64,000 nucleotides of DNA from Salegentibacter sp. R32 (GTDB taxonomy: Bacteria; Bacteroidota; Bacteroidia; Flavobacteriales; Flavobacteriaceae): assembly GCF_008692195.1 (NCBI RefSeq), contig NZ_RXOM01000063.1:14909-78908 (forward strand), in the 5' to 3' direction. Below, one piece after another: positions 33,444 through 40,898 of this stretch (positions within the stretch are counted from its first letter, which is position 1; each line of letters begins with the position of its first letter). The translations under genes were made by a program, and so were the position numbers. The notes under the pieces were generated by a model. It saw only the letters and a list, made by a program, of their open reading frames with translations. It was not told where the DNA came from and made no database searches.

Positions 33444-33467
33444 AAACCAGTCTAAAAAGACTGGTTT
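33444..33467 (-). terminator. tRNA-Asn terminator carried by the island
   Basis: A perfect 10-bp stem, AAACCAGTCT (33444-33453) and AGACTGGTTT (33458-33467), loop AAAA, lies just downstream of the tRNA 3' end. A very similar hairpin lies outside attL at 16798-16826. Confidence 0.8.
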
Positions 33468-33474
33468 TGTTTTT

Positions 33475-33494
33475 TGCTCCTCAGGTTGGGCTCG
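33475..33494. other. attR of the tRNA-Asn island
   Basis: Identical to 16832-16851. It covers the last 18 bases of the tRNA-Asn gene (acceptor stem and T arm) plus two bases downstream. Confidence 0.9.
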
Positions 33495-33550
33495 AACCAA
33501 CGACCCTCTGATTAACAGTCAGATGCTCTAACCAACTGAGCTACTGAGGA
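33477..33550 (-). tRNA. tRNA-Asn (GTT)
   Basis: A 74-base cloverleaf on the minus strand. The acceptor TCCTCAG pairs with CTGAGGA, the D arm contains AGCTCAGTTGGTTAGAGC, the anticodon stem TCTGA/TCAGA encloses CTGTTAA (anticodon GTT), and the T loop is GTTCGAG. Discriminator is G; CCA is not encoded. Its 3' end is the island's attachment site and is preserved intact by the element-borne copy. Confidence 0.95.
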
Positions 33551-33662
33551 GTGTTTTCAATAAATTTGCTTTAACGAAGTTGGTGTAAACACCATTTATT
33601 TCCCTAAGCGGATGCAAATATAAGCACTTTTTTAATTTACCAAAATAATTTTTTATCTTTTT

Positions 33663-34991
33663 TTAGCCAACTAACCATCGGTAAATATCATTTCCGTTTG
33701 CATAAAGCACTAACGCAATGAGAATGAAGAAGCCAACCATTTGAGCATACTCCATAAATTTATCGTTCGGTTTTCTTCCGGTAATCATTTCATAAAGTAA
33801 AAACATTACGTGACCACCGTCTAAGGCCGGAATCGGTAAAATATTCATAAAGGCCAAAATAATCGAAATAAGCGCGGTTGTCAGCCAGAAGCTATGCCAG
33901 TCCCACTGTCCGGGAAACATATTACCTATCGCCCCAAAACCGCCTACTTGAGAAGCTCCTTTCTTGGTAAACACATAATTAAATTGCGCGACATAGTCAT
34001 GTAGTGTCCAATACGCATAATCAAAACCTTGAGCTATACTTTCTCCAAAGGAATAATCTTTATGGGTAAATTTAATATCATTTCGAAGGTTTACAGAAAC
34101 TCCAACCACTCCAGTACTATCCTCTTGTAATTCTACTTGACGTTCTTCTTGCGTTTTCTCGTTTCTCAACCTAACTGTAAAAGCTTCACCATCTTGAGCT
34201 TTCTGCTTTTCTTTAAACTCTTGCCAACTATTTACCTGTTCCCCATTCAAGGTTAAAACCAAATCCCCTTCTTTTAAGCCGGCTTTTTCTGCATTACTGC
34301 CTTCACTAACCGTAGCAACCAAGGGTTTTATTTTTGGGAAAAGAGGTTCCATATCTCCTTTTTGAAAAAGCTCATCGCCTATATCTTCAGGAATGTTAAT
34401 CGTTTCTTTTTCCCCGTTTTGATGCTGGACCGTCACGGTTTCCACATCCCTTACCATGAAATATTTATTAATATCCAGTTGGCTTTCCACAGGTTCGTCA
34501 TTAATGGTTAGAATACGGTCACCATCTTGAAATCCTAAATCTTCAACATTTTCAGAAGCCATTAAACCTTGCGGAATATCATCAAAAGTTACCCGATCGC
34601 TTCCCCAAACAAAAAGCACCATCATATAAATAAGGAAACCTAAAATAATATTTACCGTCACCCCGCCAATCATAATAATTAAACGTTGCCACGCCGGTTT
34701 ACTTCTAAATTCCCATGGTTGTGGGGGTTTGGCCATTTGCTCCTTATCCATGCTCTCATCAATCATCCCGGAAATTTTCACATAACCGCCCAGCGGCAAC
34801 CAACCAATCCCATAAACAGTATCGCCTATTTTTTTCTTAAAAAGGGCAAATTTCACATCAAAAAACAGGAAGAATTTTTCTACTCGCGTTTTAAATAATT
34901 TAGCGGGAATAAAATGCCCCAACTCATGCAGCACAATTAAAATGGATAAACTAAGTATTAATTGTAAAGCTTTTATAACAAATGGACTCAT
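33663..34991 (-). CDS. rseP: RIP metalloprotease RseP
   Basis: A site-2 intramembrane zinc protease of 442 residues. HELGH at residues 22-26 in the first helix holds the zinc ligands. GGYVKISGM, MIGGVTVNIILGF and the C-terminal NILPIPALDGGH motif are family signatures. Two PDZ-like regions lie in the middle (about 130-195 and 205-290: SEGSNAEKAGLKEGDLVLTLNG). It cleaves anti-sigma factors or signal peptides in the inner membrane. It follows the tRNA and is divergent from the SCO gene. Confidence 0.93.
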   Translation of the reverse strand: MSPFVIKALQLILSLSILIVLHELGHFIPAKLFKTRVEKFFLFFDVKFALFKKKIGDTVYGIGWLPLGGYVKISGMIDESMDKEQMAKPPQPWEFRSKPAWQRLIIMIGGVTVNIILGFLIYMMVLFVWGSDRVTFDDIPQGLMASENVEDLGFQDGDRILTINDEPVESQLDINKYFMVRDVETVTVQHQNGEKETINIPEDIGDELFQKGDMEPLFPKIKPLVATVSEGSNAEKAGLKEGDLVLTLNGEQVNSWQEFKEKQKAQDGEAFTVRLRNEKTQEERQVELQEDSTGVVGVSVNLRNDIKFTHKDYSFGESIAQGFDYAYWTLHDYVAQFNYVFTKKGASQVGGFGAIGNMFPGQWDWHSFWLTTALISIILAFMNILPIPALDGGHVMFLLYEMITGRKPNDKFMEYAQMVGFFILIALVLYANGNDIYRWLVG

Positions 34992-35157
34992 AGTCTTAAT
35001 TTCAATATTCTAATGTAAAAATCGCACAAAAGTAACCTTTTTGAATTGCTTAGAAAAAATAATGTTACTTCAATAGTGCTTTGTATGGCAAATAATTGAC
35101 CAAAATCAATTTTCATCTGCTCAATAGGTTGTAATTTTGCGAAAAAGTTACAGAACT

Positions 35158-35835
35158 ATGCTGAAGTTTTTCGCGAAATATAAATTCTTCGGAATTGTGT
35201 TGTTCATTCTTTCCGTTATTATTATTTCAATTATCTATCAGCTATACAAACCCGACCCTACTTTACCTATTTATCAGCCCAGTATGGTGAATAATTCGTT
35301 GGTCGACACTACTGTGCAATACGTGCGAAAATACCACCGTATCAAAGATTTTAAATTGGTGAATCAAAACGGAGATACCATCACCCAAAAAGATTATCAG
35401 GATAAAATTTATATAGCCGATTTCTTCTTTACCACCTGCCAAAGCATTTGTCCGATTATGACCGACCATATGGTAAAAATTCAGGAGCAGTTTAAAGACG
35501 ACCCGGAAATCTTGTTGCTTTCCCATACCGTAACTCCCGAAATAGATTCTGTTGAACAATTGAAACGTTATGCTAAAAAGAAAGGCGTAATGGATGAAAA
35601 ATGGAATTTAGTCACCGGCGATAAAAAAGAAATTTATGAGCTCGCCAGAAAATCTTACCTTGTTGCCAAATCTCAAGGAAACGGTGGAAAATACGATATG
35701 GTGCATACCGAAAACTTTGCCTTGATCGATAAAGAAAAAAGAATTCGCGGCTTTTATGACGGTACCAATCCAGAAGCTATAGAGCAATTGGTAGAAGACG
35801 TGAAACTGCTGAAAAAACTAGAGGCCAAACACTAA
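35158..35835 (+). CDS. SCO1/SenC-type copper chaperone
   Basis: The product has 225 residues from the ATG at 35158. An in-frame TTG at 35137 lies inside a TAATTTTG promoter-like box (35132-35139) and is unlikely. An N-terminal membrane anchor (FFGIVLFILSVIIISIIYQ) is followed by a thioredoxin fold with the SCO CxxxC copper site (TCQSICPIM). The conserved His lies in MVHTENF. It helps assemble cytochrome oxidase CuA or acts in redox signalling. Confidence 0.88.
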   Translation: MLKFFAKYKFFGIVLFILSVIIISIIYQLYKPDPTLPIYQPSMVNNSLVDTTVQYVRKYHRIKDFKLVNQNGDTITQKDYQDKIYIADFFFTTCQSICPIMTDHMVKIQEQFKDDPEILLLSHTVTPEIDSVEQLKRYAKKKGVMDEKWNLVTGDKKEIYELARKSYLVAKSQGNGGKYDMVHTENFALIDKEKRIRGFYDGTNPEAIEQLVEDVKLLKKLEAKH

Positions 35836-35858
35836 TTTCACTTCATTTGAATAAGTTT

Positions 35859-35909
35859 TTGTAAGAATAATTTTTACTGTACTTTTGCATTGTTTAAATT
35901 CAATCTAAA
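35859..35909 (+). promoter_or_regulatory. feo promoter with possible metal-regulator site
   Basis: TTG (35859-35861), 18 bp, then TACTTTTG (35880-35887) matches the Bacteroidota TTG/TAnnTTTG promoter. Just downstream, TTTAAATTCAATCTAAA (35893-35909) is an imperfect inverted repeat sharing the TCTAAA half with the operator at 40855-40874. It could bind the DtxR-family regulator at the transcription start. Confidence 0.5.
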
Positions 35910-35915
35910 TAAAAC

Positions 35916-36146
35916 TTGAAACTCACGGTAGCATCACTAAAAAAAGGTCAACGCGGAATTATCAAACAATTCAGTCACGACCAAATTCCATTGAAATTAC
36001 TGGAAATGGGGTGCTTACCGGGAAATGAAGTTGAATTGGTACAAACCGCTCCGTTTAAAGATCCTTTGTATTTAAACATAAACGGGAGCCACCTAGCCAT
36101 TAGAAGAGAAACGGCACTGTTGATTGAAATTGAAGTTGTAGAGTAA
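35916..36146 (+). CDS. feoA: Ferrous iron transport protein A
   Basis: A 76-residue SH3-like FeoA domain: LKKGQRGIIKQF, LKLLEMGCLPGNEVELVQTAPFKDPLY, then RRETALLIEIE. An in-frame TAA lies two codons upstream and no ATG is available, so TTG at 35916 is the start. The stop overlaps the FeoB start (TAATG), so FeoA and FeoB are translationally coupled. It supports FeoB in ferrous iron uptake. Confidence 0.9.
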   Translation: MKLTVASLKKGQRGIIKQFSHDQIPLKLLEMGCLPGNEVELVQTAPFKDPLYLNINGSHLAIRRETALLIEIEVVE

Positions 36147-38245
36147 TGCCAAAACAAATAAATGTTGCCCTTATAGGAAATCCCAACACCGGTAAAACCT
36201 CGGTATTTAACCACCTTACCGGTCTTAACCAGCAAGTAGGGAACTATCCGGGAATTACCGTTGAAAAAAAGGAAGGAATTTGCAAACTCCCCCGCGGACT
36301 CAAAGCACACATCTTAGATTTACCGGGAACCTATAGTTTAAATGCGTCTTCCCTTGATGAAAATATCGTTATTGAATTATTGCTCAACAAAAACGATAAA
36401 GATTATCCCGATGTTGCTGTTGTAGTAAGCGATGTGGAAAACCTAAAACGGAATTTACTCCTTTTCACCCAAATTAAAGATTTAGGAATCCCAACTATTT
36501 TGGTCATTAATATGGCTGACAGGATGGAGCGCAAGGGAATTTCTTTAGATGTTGAATTGATGGAAGAGCGGTTAAAAACAAAAATCGCTTTGGTGAGTGC
36601 CCGCAAAAAAACAGGAATTGAAGAGTTAAAAGAACTCATCATTAACTACCGACAAATTTCTGCAGAACCTTGTGTCAATGCATCTACCATCGCACCTGAT
36701 TATTTTGACAGATTGAGAAAAGCTTTTCCTAATCAATCACTTTACAAACTTTGGTTGGTCATTACACAAGATGTCAACTTCGGAAATCTTAATCGGAACA
36801 GTCTAGAGCAAGCATCCGATTTTCAAACCAAAGAAAAAAGCGACCTAAAAAGGCTTCAACAAAAAGAAACCATTGTTCGCTATCAATATATCAATGGCGT
36901 TCTAAAAGAAACCTTTAAAAAAGATATTACTGCTGCCAAAGATTTACGCTCTAGGCTCGACCGGGTATTGACGCATCAGGTTTGGGGTTATTTTATTTTC
37001 TTCGGAATTTTACTCTTAATCTTTCAAGCCATTTACGATTGGTCCAGTTACCCGATGGATTTAATCGACACGACTTTTGCTCTTCTAGGCGAATGGACCA
37101 AAGAAGTGTTACCGCCAGGCGTTTTCACCAATCTCATTTCCGAAGGAATTATTCCGGGATTGGGCGGGATCGTGATTTTTATTCCGCAAATTGCCTTTCT
37201 GTTCTTCTTCATCTCGCTATTGGAAGAAAGTGGTTATATGAGCCGTGTCGTCTTCTTGATGGATCGCGTGATGCGACGTTTTGGTTTAAGTGGAAAAAGT
37301 GTAGTTCCGTTAGTTTCAGGAACAGCTTGTGCCATTCCTGCGGTGATGGCCACGAGAAATATTGAAGATTGGAAAGAACGCTTAATTACCATTTTAGTCG
37401 TTCCCTTTACCACCTGTTCAGCTCGGCTTCCGGTGTATTTAATTATTATCGCTTTGGTTATTCCCAATGAACGCGTACTGGGGATTTTCAACTTACAAGG
37501 GCTCACCTTAATGTTGCTTTATTTGCTGGGCTTTGGGATGTCGGTTTTTTCAGCTTGGATATTGAACAAGATTTTAAAAATAAAAAGCAAGACTTATTTT
37601 GTAATTGAAATGCCCGATTATAAACTCCCGCTTTTCAAAAACGTAGGGATTAATGTGGTTGAAAAAACAAAATCGTTTGTTTTTGGTGCCGGCAAAATCA
37701 TTTTAGCGATTTCCATTATCTTATGGGTGTTAGCTAGCTACGGGCCGGGCGATGATTTTGAAAATGCTGAAGAAATTGTTACTGAACGATACGGTGAAAA
37801 TTTACCCCAAGAAGATTTTGAAAACCGCGTTGCATCAGTTAAATTAGAGAATAGTTACATTGGGATGATGGGAAAAGGCATCGAACCAGTCGTGAGACCG
37901 TTAGGTTACGATTGGAAAATTGGAATTGCCATTGTAAGTTCTTTTGCCGCTAGGGAAGTTTTTGTAGGAACCTTGGCTACTATTTACAGTGTGGGCAGCG
38001 ATGAAGAAAAAACCATTAAAGATAGAATGGCTGCCGAGACCAATCCGATTTTAGGCGGACCCTTGTTTAATTTTGCAAGCGGAATTAGCTTATTGCTTTT
38101 TTACGCCTTTGCGATGCAATGTATGAGTACGCTTGCTATTGTAAAACGGGAAACCAATTCTTGGAAATGGCCAATTTTACAATTATTCGTAATGTCTGGC
38201 ATAGCTTATGTAGCAGCATTAGCAGCCTTTCAACTTTTAAAATAG
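36146..38245 (+). CDS. feoB: Ferrous iron transporter B
   Basis: The product has 699 residues. The N-terminal G domain has G1 GNPNTGKTS, G3 DLPGTYSL and NMADRM as the G4-type motif. A helical GDI-like part follows, then about eight membrane helices with the Gate blocks GLGGIVIFIPQIAFLFF, ESGYMSRVVFLMDR, GTACAIPAVMATR and TTCSARLPVY. It imports Fe(II) across the inner membrane. It ends 1 bp before a Cys-rich small gene; together with FeoA they form a three-gene operon. Confidence 0.95.
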   Translation: MPKQINVALIGNPNTGKTSVFNHLTGLNQQVGNYPGITVEKKEGICKLPRGLKAHILDLPGTYSLNASSLDENIVIELLLNKNDKDYPDVAVVVSDVENLKRNLLLFTQIKDLGIPTILVINMADRMERKGISLDVELMEERLKTKIALVSARKKTGIEELKELIINYRQISAEPCVNASTIAPDYFDRLRKAFPNQSLYKLWLVITQDVNFGNLNRNSLEQASDFQTKEKSDLKRLQQKETIVRYQYINGVLKETFKKDITAAKDLRSRLDRVLTHQVWGYFIFFGILLLIFQAIYDWSSYPMDLIDTTFALLGEWTKEVLPPGVFTNLISEGIIPGLGGIVIFIPQIAFLFFFISLLEESGYMSRVVFLMDRVMRRFGLSGKSVVPLVSGTACAIPAVMATRNIEDWKERLITILVVPFTTCSARLPVYLIIIALVIPNERVLGIFNLQGLTLMLLYLLGFGMSVFSAWILNKILKIKSKTYFVIEMPDYKLPLFKNVGINVVEKTKSFVFGAGKIILAISIILWVLASYGPGDDFENAEEIVTERYGENLPQEDFENRVASVKLENSYIGMMGKGIEPVVRPLGYDWKIGIAIVSSFAAREVFVGTLATIYSVGSDEEKTIKDRMAAETNPILGGPLFNFASGISLLLFYAFAMQCMSTLAIVKRETNSWKWPILQLFVMSGIAYVAALAAFQLLK

Positions 38246-38246
38246 A

Positions 38247-38390
38247 ATGATGATGATACAGGAAATTTTAGTTTTTATAACCTTTTTAATCGCCTTAGGA
38301 TTTCTAGTGAAAAAATTCTTTTGGAAAAGCCCAAAGAAAGCTACCGATACCGGAAGCGCTTGCGGTAAATCTGATTGTGGTTGTCATTAA
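38247..38390 (+). CDS. FeoB-associated Cys-rich membrane protein
   Basis: A 47-residue protein starting right after feoB (one base between). A membrane helix (LVFITFLIALGFLVKKFFW) is followed by a short tail SACGKSDCGCH. This is the Cys-rich partner found downstream of FeoB in Bacteroidota and Firmicutes. The Cys residues may handle Fe(II). Three tandem ATG codons leave the exact start open by one or two residues. It is easily missed because of its length. Confidence 0.85.
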   Translation: MMMIQEILVFITFLIALGFLVKKFFWKSPKKATDTGSACGKSDCGCH

Positions 38391-38469
38391 AAAACTGGGA
38401 TACTTTCAATTATAAAATGTAAGCTTCCATAATTTTAGATTTTTTCTCTTTCCTATTTAAAACAAAATA

Positions 38470-38853
38470 ATGTTTACTTTTTCCTTTAATCATATAGCAC
38501 TTTCGGTAAAAAAAGTAAACGAATCTGTTCAATTTTATCAAAAAGTATTTCAACTTAAAGAAATTGAAAATACTGCTTCAGACTCCAAAACTAGATGGCT
38601 CTCTATTAATGAAGGGAAACAGCTTCATCTTATTCCGCGCCCAAATGCTGAAATAAAAATAAATAAGGCTGTTCATTTTGCTTTAGCTACTTCCAACTTA
38701 GATTCATTTATTACTCACTTAGAGAAATTGAATATTGAATATTCAGATTGGGTTAATTCACCCAATAAAGATTATATCCGGAAAGATGGAATTAAACAGG
38801 TTTACTTTCAAGACCCAGACGGCTATTGGATTGAAGTAAACAATAATGCCTGA
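38470..38853 (+). CDS. VOC-superfamily (glyoxalase-like) protein
   Basis: A 127-residue single VOC domain: FNHIALSVKKVNESVQFYQKVF at the start (metal His in NHIAL), a middle KAVHFALATSNL (second His) and FQDPDGYWIEV at the end (metal Glu). Such proteins are metal-dependent lyases, dioxygenases or resistance proteins; the reaction cannot be told. It stands alone, 79 bp after the feo operon. Confidence 0.85.
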   Translation: MFTFSFNHIALSVKKVNESVQFYQKVFQLKEIENTASDSKTRWLSINEGKQLHLIPRPNAEIKINKAVHFALATSNLDSFITHLEKLNIEYSDWVNSPNKDYIRKDGIKQVYFQDPDGYWIEVNNNA

Positions 38854-38871
38854 TATTTATAATTTTCTATT

Positions 38872-39309
38872 TTATCTTTCTTCTGAAGGAATTTCAGCAC
38901 GAAGATAATAATCAATATTTCCTTCAGTTTTCATTTTAGACGTTGGGTATGGTATTAAACCATATACTCGAAAAGATTTTCCACCTAAATTAAAAGAGGT
39001 TCCGTTTTGATCGGGATTGGTAAGTACTACTTTTTGCGAATCGATCAACTTTCCATCTTTTGTTAAACTGATTTTCACTTTTGCTTCTCCTTGCCAAACA
39101 CAAGTCGCATCAGACGGACAGCGAGAATCGGCAAGCATTTTAGTAAACGTAAGGCAATAGTTTTTCCATTTGTAAGATTCACCTTCCGGTAATTTTACTA
39201 CAATCACGGGAGATTCTATTTTTTTAGTTGCTGTAGAATCATTTTGGTGTTGAGCACTTGTCAATCCACTACAAAAAATAATTGAAATAAGCAGAAGTAT
39301 CTTTTTCAT
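38872..39309 (-). CDS. Secreted hypothetical protein
   Basis: The product has 145 residues, with a signal peptide ending GLTSAQ. The mature part has strands around SYKWKNYCLTFTKMLADSRCPSDATCVWQGEAKVKISL. The CP-x4-CVWxGxA motif recurs in small secreted proteins of Bacteroidota; its three Cys may form a disulfide. Function is unknown. It is 17 bp downstream of the ZIP transporter and may be the third gene of the dtxR operon. Confidence 0.6.
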   Translation of the reverse strand: MKKILLLISIIFCSGLTSAQHQNDSTATKKIESPVIVVKLPEGESYKWKNYCLTFTKMLADSRCPSDATCVWQGEAKVKISLTKDGKLIDSQKVVLTNPDQNGTSFNLGGKSFRVYGLIPYPTSKMKTEGNIDYYLRAEIPSEER

Positions 39310-39326
39310 CTTTAAAGATAAATATT

Positions 39327-40148
39327 TTACCCCAAACCAACATCTAAGGTCATCATTACCATAAAACCGCCAATAAAGCCGAGGGTAGAAATATCGGTGT
39401 ATTTATCTTGTTGAGATTCCGGTACTACTTCTTCCACCACCACAAAAATCATCGCTCCCGCTGCAAAACATAGAGCATAAGGTAAAATAGGCTTGAAAGT
39501 CATTACCGCATAAGCTCCAATTACCGCGGCTATAGGTTCAACAATTGCTGAAAGCTGGCCATAATTAAAACTTTTCCATCTACTTAAACCTTGACCGCGT
39601 AAAGGCATCGCTACCGCAAAACCTTCGGGGAAATTCTGAATCCCGATTCCAATTGCCAAAGCAACCGCACCACCAATACTGGCACCTTCAAAACCGGCCG
39701 CGACTCCACCAAACAATACTCCAATCGCCAATCCTTCAGGGATATTATGTAAGGTAATCGCCAAGGTCAACAATACAGATTTGTGCCAAGGAGTCTTGAC
39801 TCCCTCTTTCTCACTCATTTTAAAGTTGACGTGCAAATGCGGTAAAACTTTATCGAGGCTGTAAATAAACAAAGCTCCCAAACCAAAACCAACGATGGCA
39901 GGAATAGTTTTTTCAAAACCTTCACCGGAGCTCATTTCAATACCCGGCGCCAATAAACTCCAAAAACTCGCAGCAACCATCACGCCACCGGTAAAACCCA
40001 GCATGCCATCAAATAACTTTCGGTTCATTTGCTTAAAGAAGAAAACCAATGAAGCTCCAATAGCTGTTAATCCCCAAGTGAATAAAGTGGCATAAAGTGC
40101 GGCTAAAACCGGATCTATACTTTCAAAATAATTGATTATACTGTTCAT
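39327..40148 (-). CDS. ZIP-family metal transporter
   Basis: An inner-membrane protein of 273 residues with about eight helices. The central metal-site helices are clear: LTLAITLHNIPEGLAIGVLFGG (HNxPEG) and GIGIQNFPEGFAVAMPLRG (QNxPEG), followed by GQLSAIVEPIAAVIGA. ZIP proteins import Zn, Fe or Mn. It begins 1 bp after the stop of the DtxR-family gene, so the regulator and transporter form one operon. Metal preference cannot be decided. Confidence 0.9.
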   Translation of the reverse strand: MNSIINYFESIDPVLAALYATLFTWGLTAIGASLVFFFKQMNRKLFDGMLGFTGGVMVAASFWSLLAPGIEMSSGEGFEKTIPAIVGFGLGALFIYSLDKVLPHLHVNFKMSEKEGVKTPWHKSVLLTLAITLHNIPEGLAIGVLFGGVAAGFEGASIGGAVALAIGIGIQNFPEGFAVAMPLRGQGLSRWKSFNYGQLSAIVEPIAAVIGAYAVMTFKPILPYALCFAAGAMIFVVVEEVVPESQQDKYTDISTLGFIGGFMVMMTLDVGLG

Positions 40149-40149
40149 A

Positions 40150-40806
40150 TCAAGAAGTCTTTCTTATATAAATATTTTTAGAAGCTAAGCTTGAAATACT
40201 AAGGGTATTCTCATCCACTTGAATCACCATCGAGTTATCAAATGCTTCTTTTTCAATAACTTTTATCTTATTTCCTAAAGAGATATTCAACTTATCTAAA
40301 TACTTTAAAAAGGCAGAAGAAGAATCATCTACGCCCACACAAATTCCTTCATCGTTCTGCTGAAGCTCTGCCAAGACTTTCTTCTCTATCGTTTCCATAT
40401 TTCCGTCTTCATCAGGAATCGGGTCTCCGTGCGGATCTGTTTTAGGATAACCTAAAAATTTGTCTAATTGATGAATTAGTTTTTCCGATTGAATATGCTC
40501 TAATTGTTCTGCCACTACGTGAACTTCATCCCATGAGAAGTTCAGGTTTTCTACCAAAAAAGTTTCCCATAGACGATGTTTTCTTATCACCTTTACTGCG
40601 TGATTCTTTCCTTTTTTAGTTAACCGTGTTCCTTGATACGGTTTGTATTGCAACAATTCCTTTTCAGCTAGACGTTTAACCATATCAGTAGCTGAAGAAG
40701 CTTTGGTTTCCATCAATTCTGCAATCGCGTTTGTAGGAACTCCTTTTGGGGTTTGCTCTTCTAAATTGAAGATAGCCTTTAAATAATTTTCTTCAGAAAG
40801 TGTCAT
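40150..40806 (-). CDS. DtxR/MntR-family metal-dependent regulator
   Basis: The product has 218 residues. The N-terminal winged helix is ENYLKAIFNLEEQ, then TNAIAELMETKASSATDMVKRLAEKELL. A metal-binding and dimerisation domain (HAVKVIRKHRLWETFLVE, then EVHVVAEQLEHIQSE, with metal His and Glu) and a C-terminal FeoA/SH3-like domain follow. It senses Fe or Mn and represses uptake genes. It is divergent from a TonB receptor across a perfect inverted repeat and probably controls both operons and feoAB. Confidence 0.92.
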   Translation of the reverse strand: MTLSEENYLKAIFNLEEQTPKGVPTNAIAELMETKASSATDMVKRLAEKELLQYKPYQGTRLTKKGKNHAVKVIRKHRLWETFLVENLNFSWDEVHVVAEQLEHIQSEKLIHQLDKFLGYPKTDPHGDPIPDEDGNMETIEKKVLAELQQNDEGICVGVDDSSSAFLKYLDKLNISLGNKIKVIEKEAFDNSMVIQVDENTLSISSLASKNIYIRKTS

Positions 40807-40824
40807 TCCAATTTTTTACTCACA

Positions 40825-40874
40825 CAAAAATACATTTTTTTAAACAAAAACAAATTTTTAGTTTTGTCTAAAAA
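40825..40874. promoter_or_regulatory. DtxR-family operator and dtxR promoter
   Basis: TTTTTAG-TTTTGT-CTAAAAA (40855-40874) is a perfect 7+7 inverted repeat in the divergent gap. On the minus strand TTG (40853-40851), 18 bp, then TATTTTTG (40832-40825) forms a consensus promoter for the regulator gene, so the operator abuts its -33 box. On the other side it lies 25 bp before the TonB-receptor ATG, next to a TATATTTT box. It is well placed to control both. Confidence 0.7.
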
Positions 40875-40898
40875 TTATATTTTACTAAACTAATTTAA

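Larger units (their letters stand above)
16832..33494. mobile_element. tRNA-Asn-integrated genomic island (16.6 kb) with an Avs-like cargo
   Basis: It is bounded by 20-bp direct repeats, with the intact tRNA-Asn and an IntDOT-like tyrosine recombinase at the right end. Contents, left to right: small secreted proteins, an XRE regulator, RadC, a large Mrr-like/STAND defence gene, DUF3871, a RecA-like ATPase, DUF3987, DUF5131, an unknown gene and the integrase. Base composition is visibly more AT-rich than in the flanks. No relaxase, coupling protein, capsid or terminase was recognised. It is therefore either a mobilisable element using another element's transfer machinery or a phage-satellite-like element. 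Confidence 0.88.

Noticed and set aside
35137-35157. TTG start for the SCO gene
   Set aside because: It lies in a TAATTTTG promoter-like box; the ATG at 35158 gives a clean membrane anchor.
36982-37365. Plus-strand ORF of 127 codons inside feoB
   Set aside because: Out-of-frame shadow of the conserved FeoB membrane domain.
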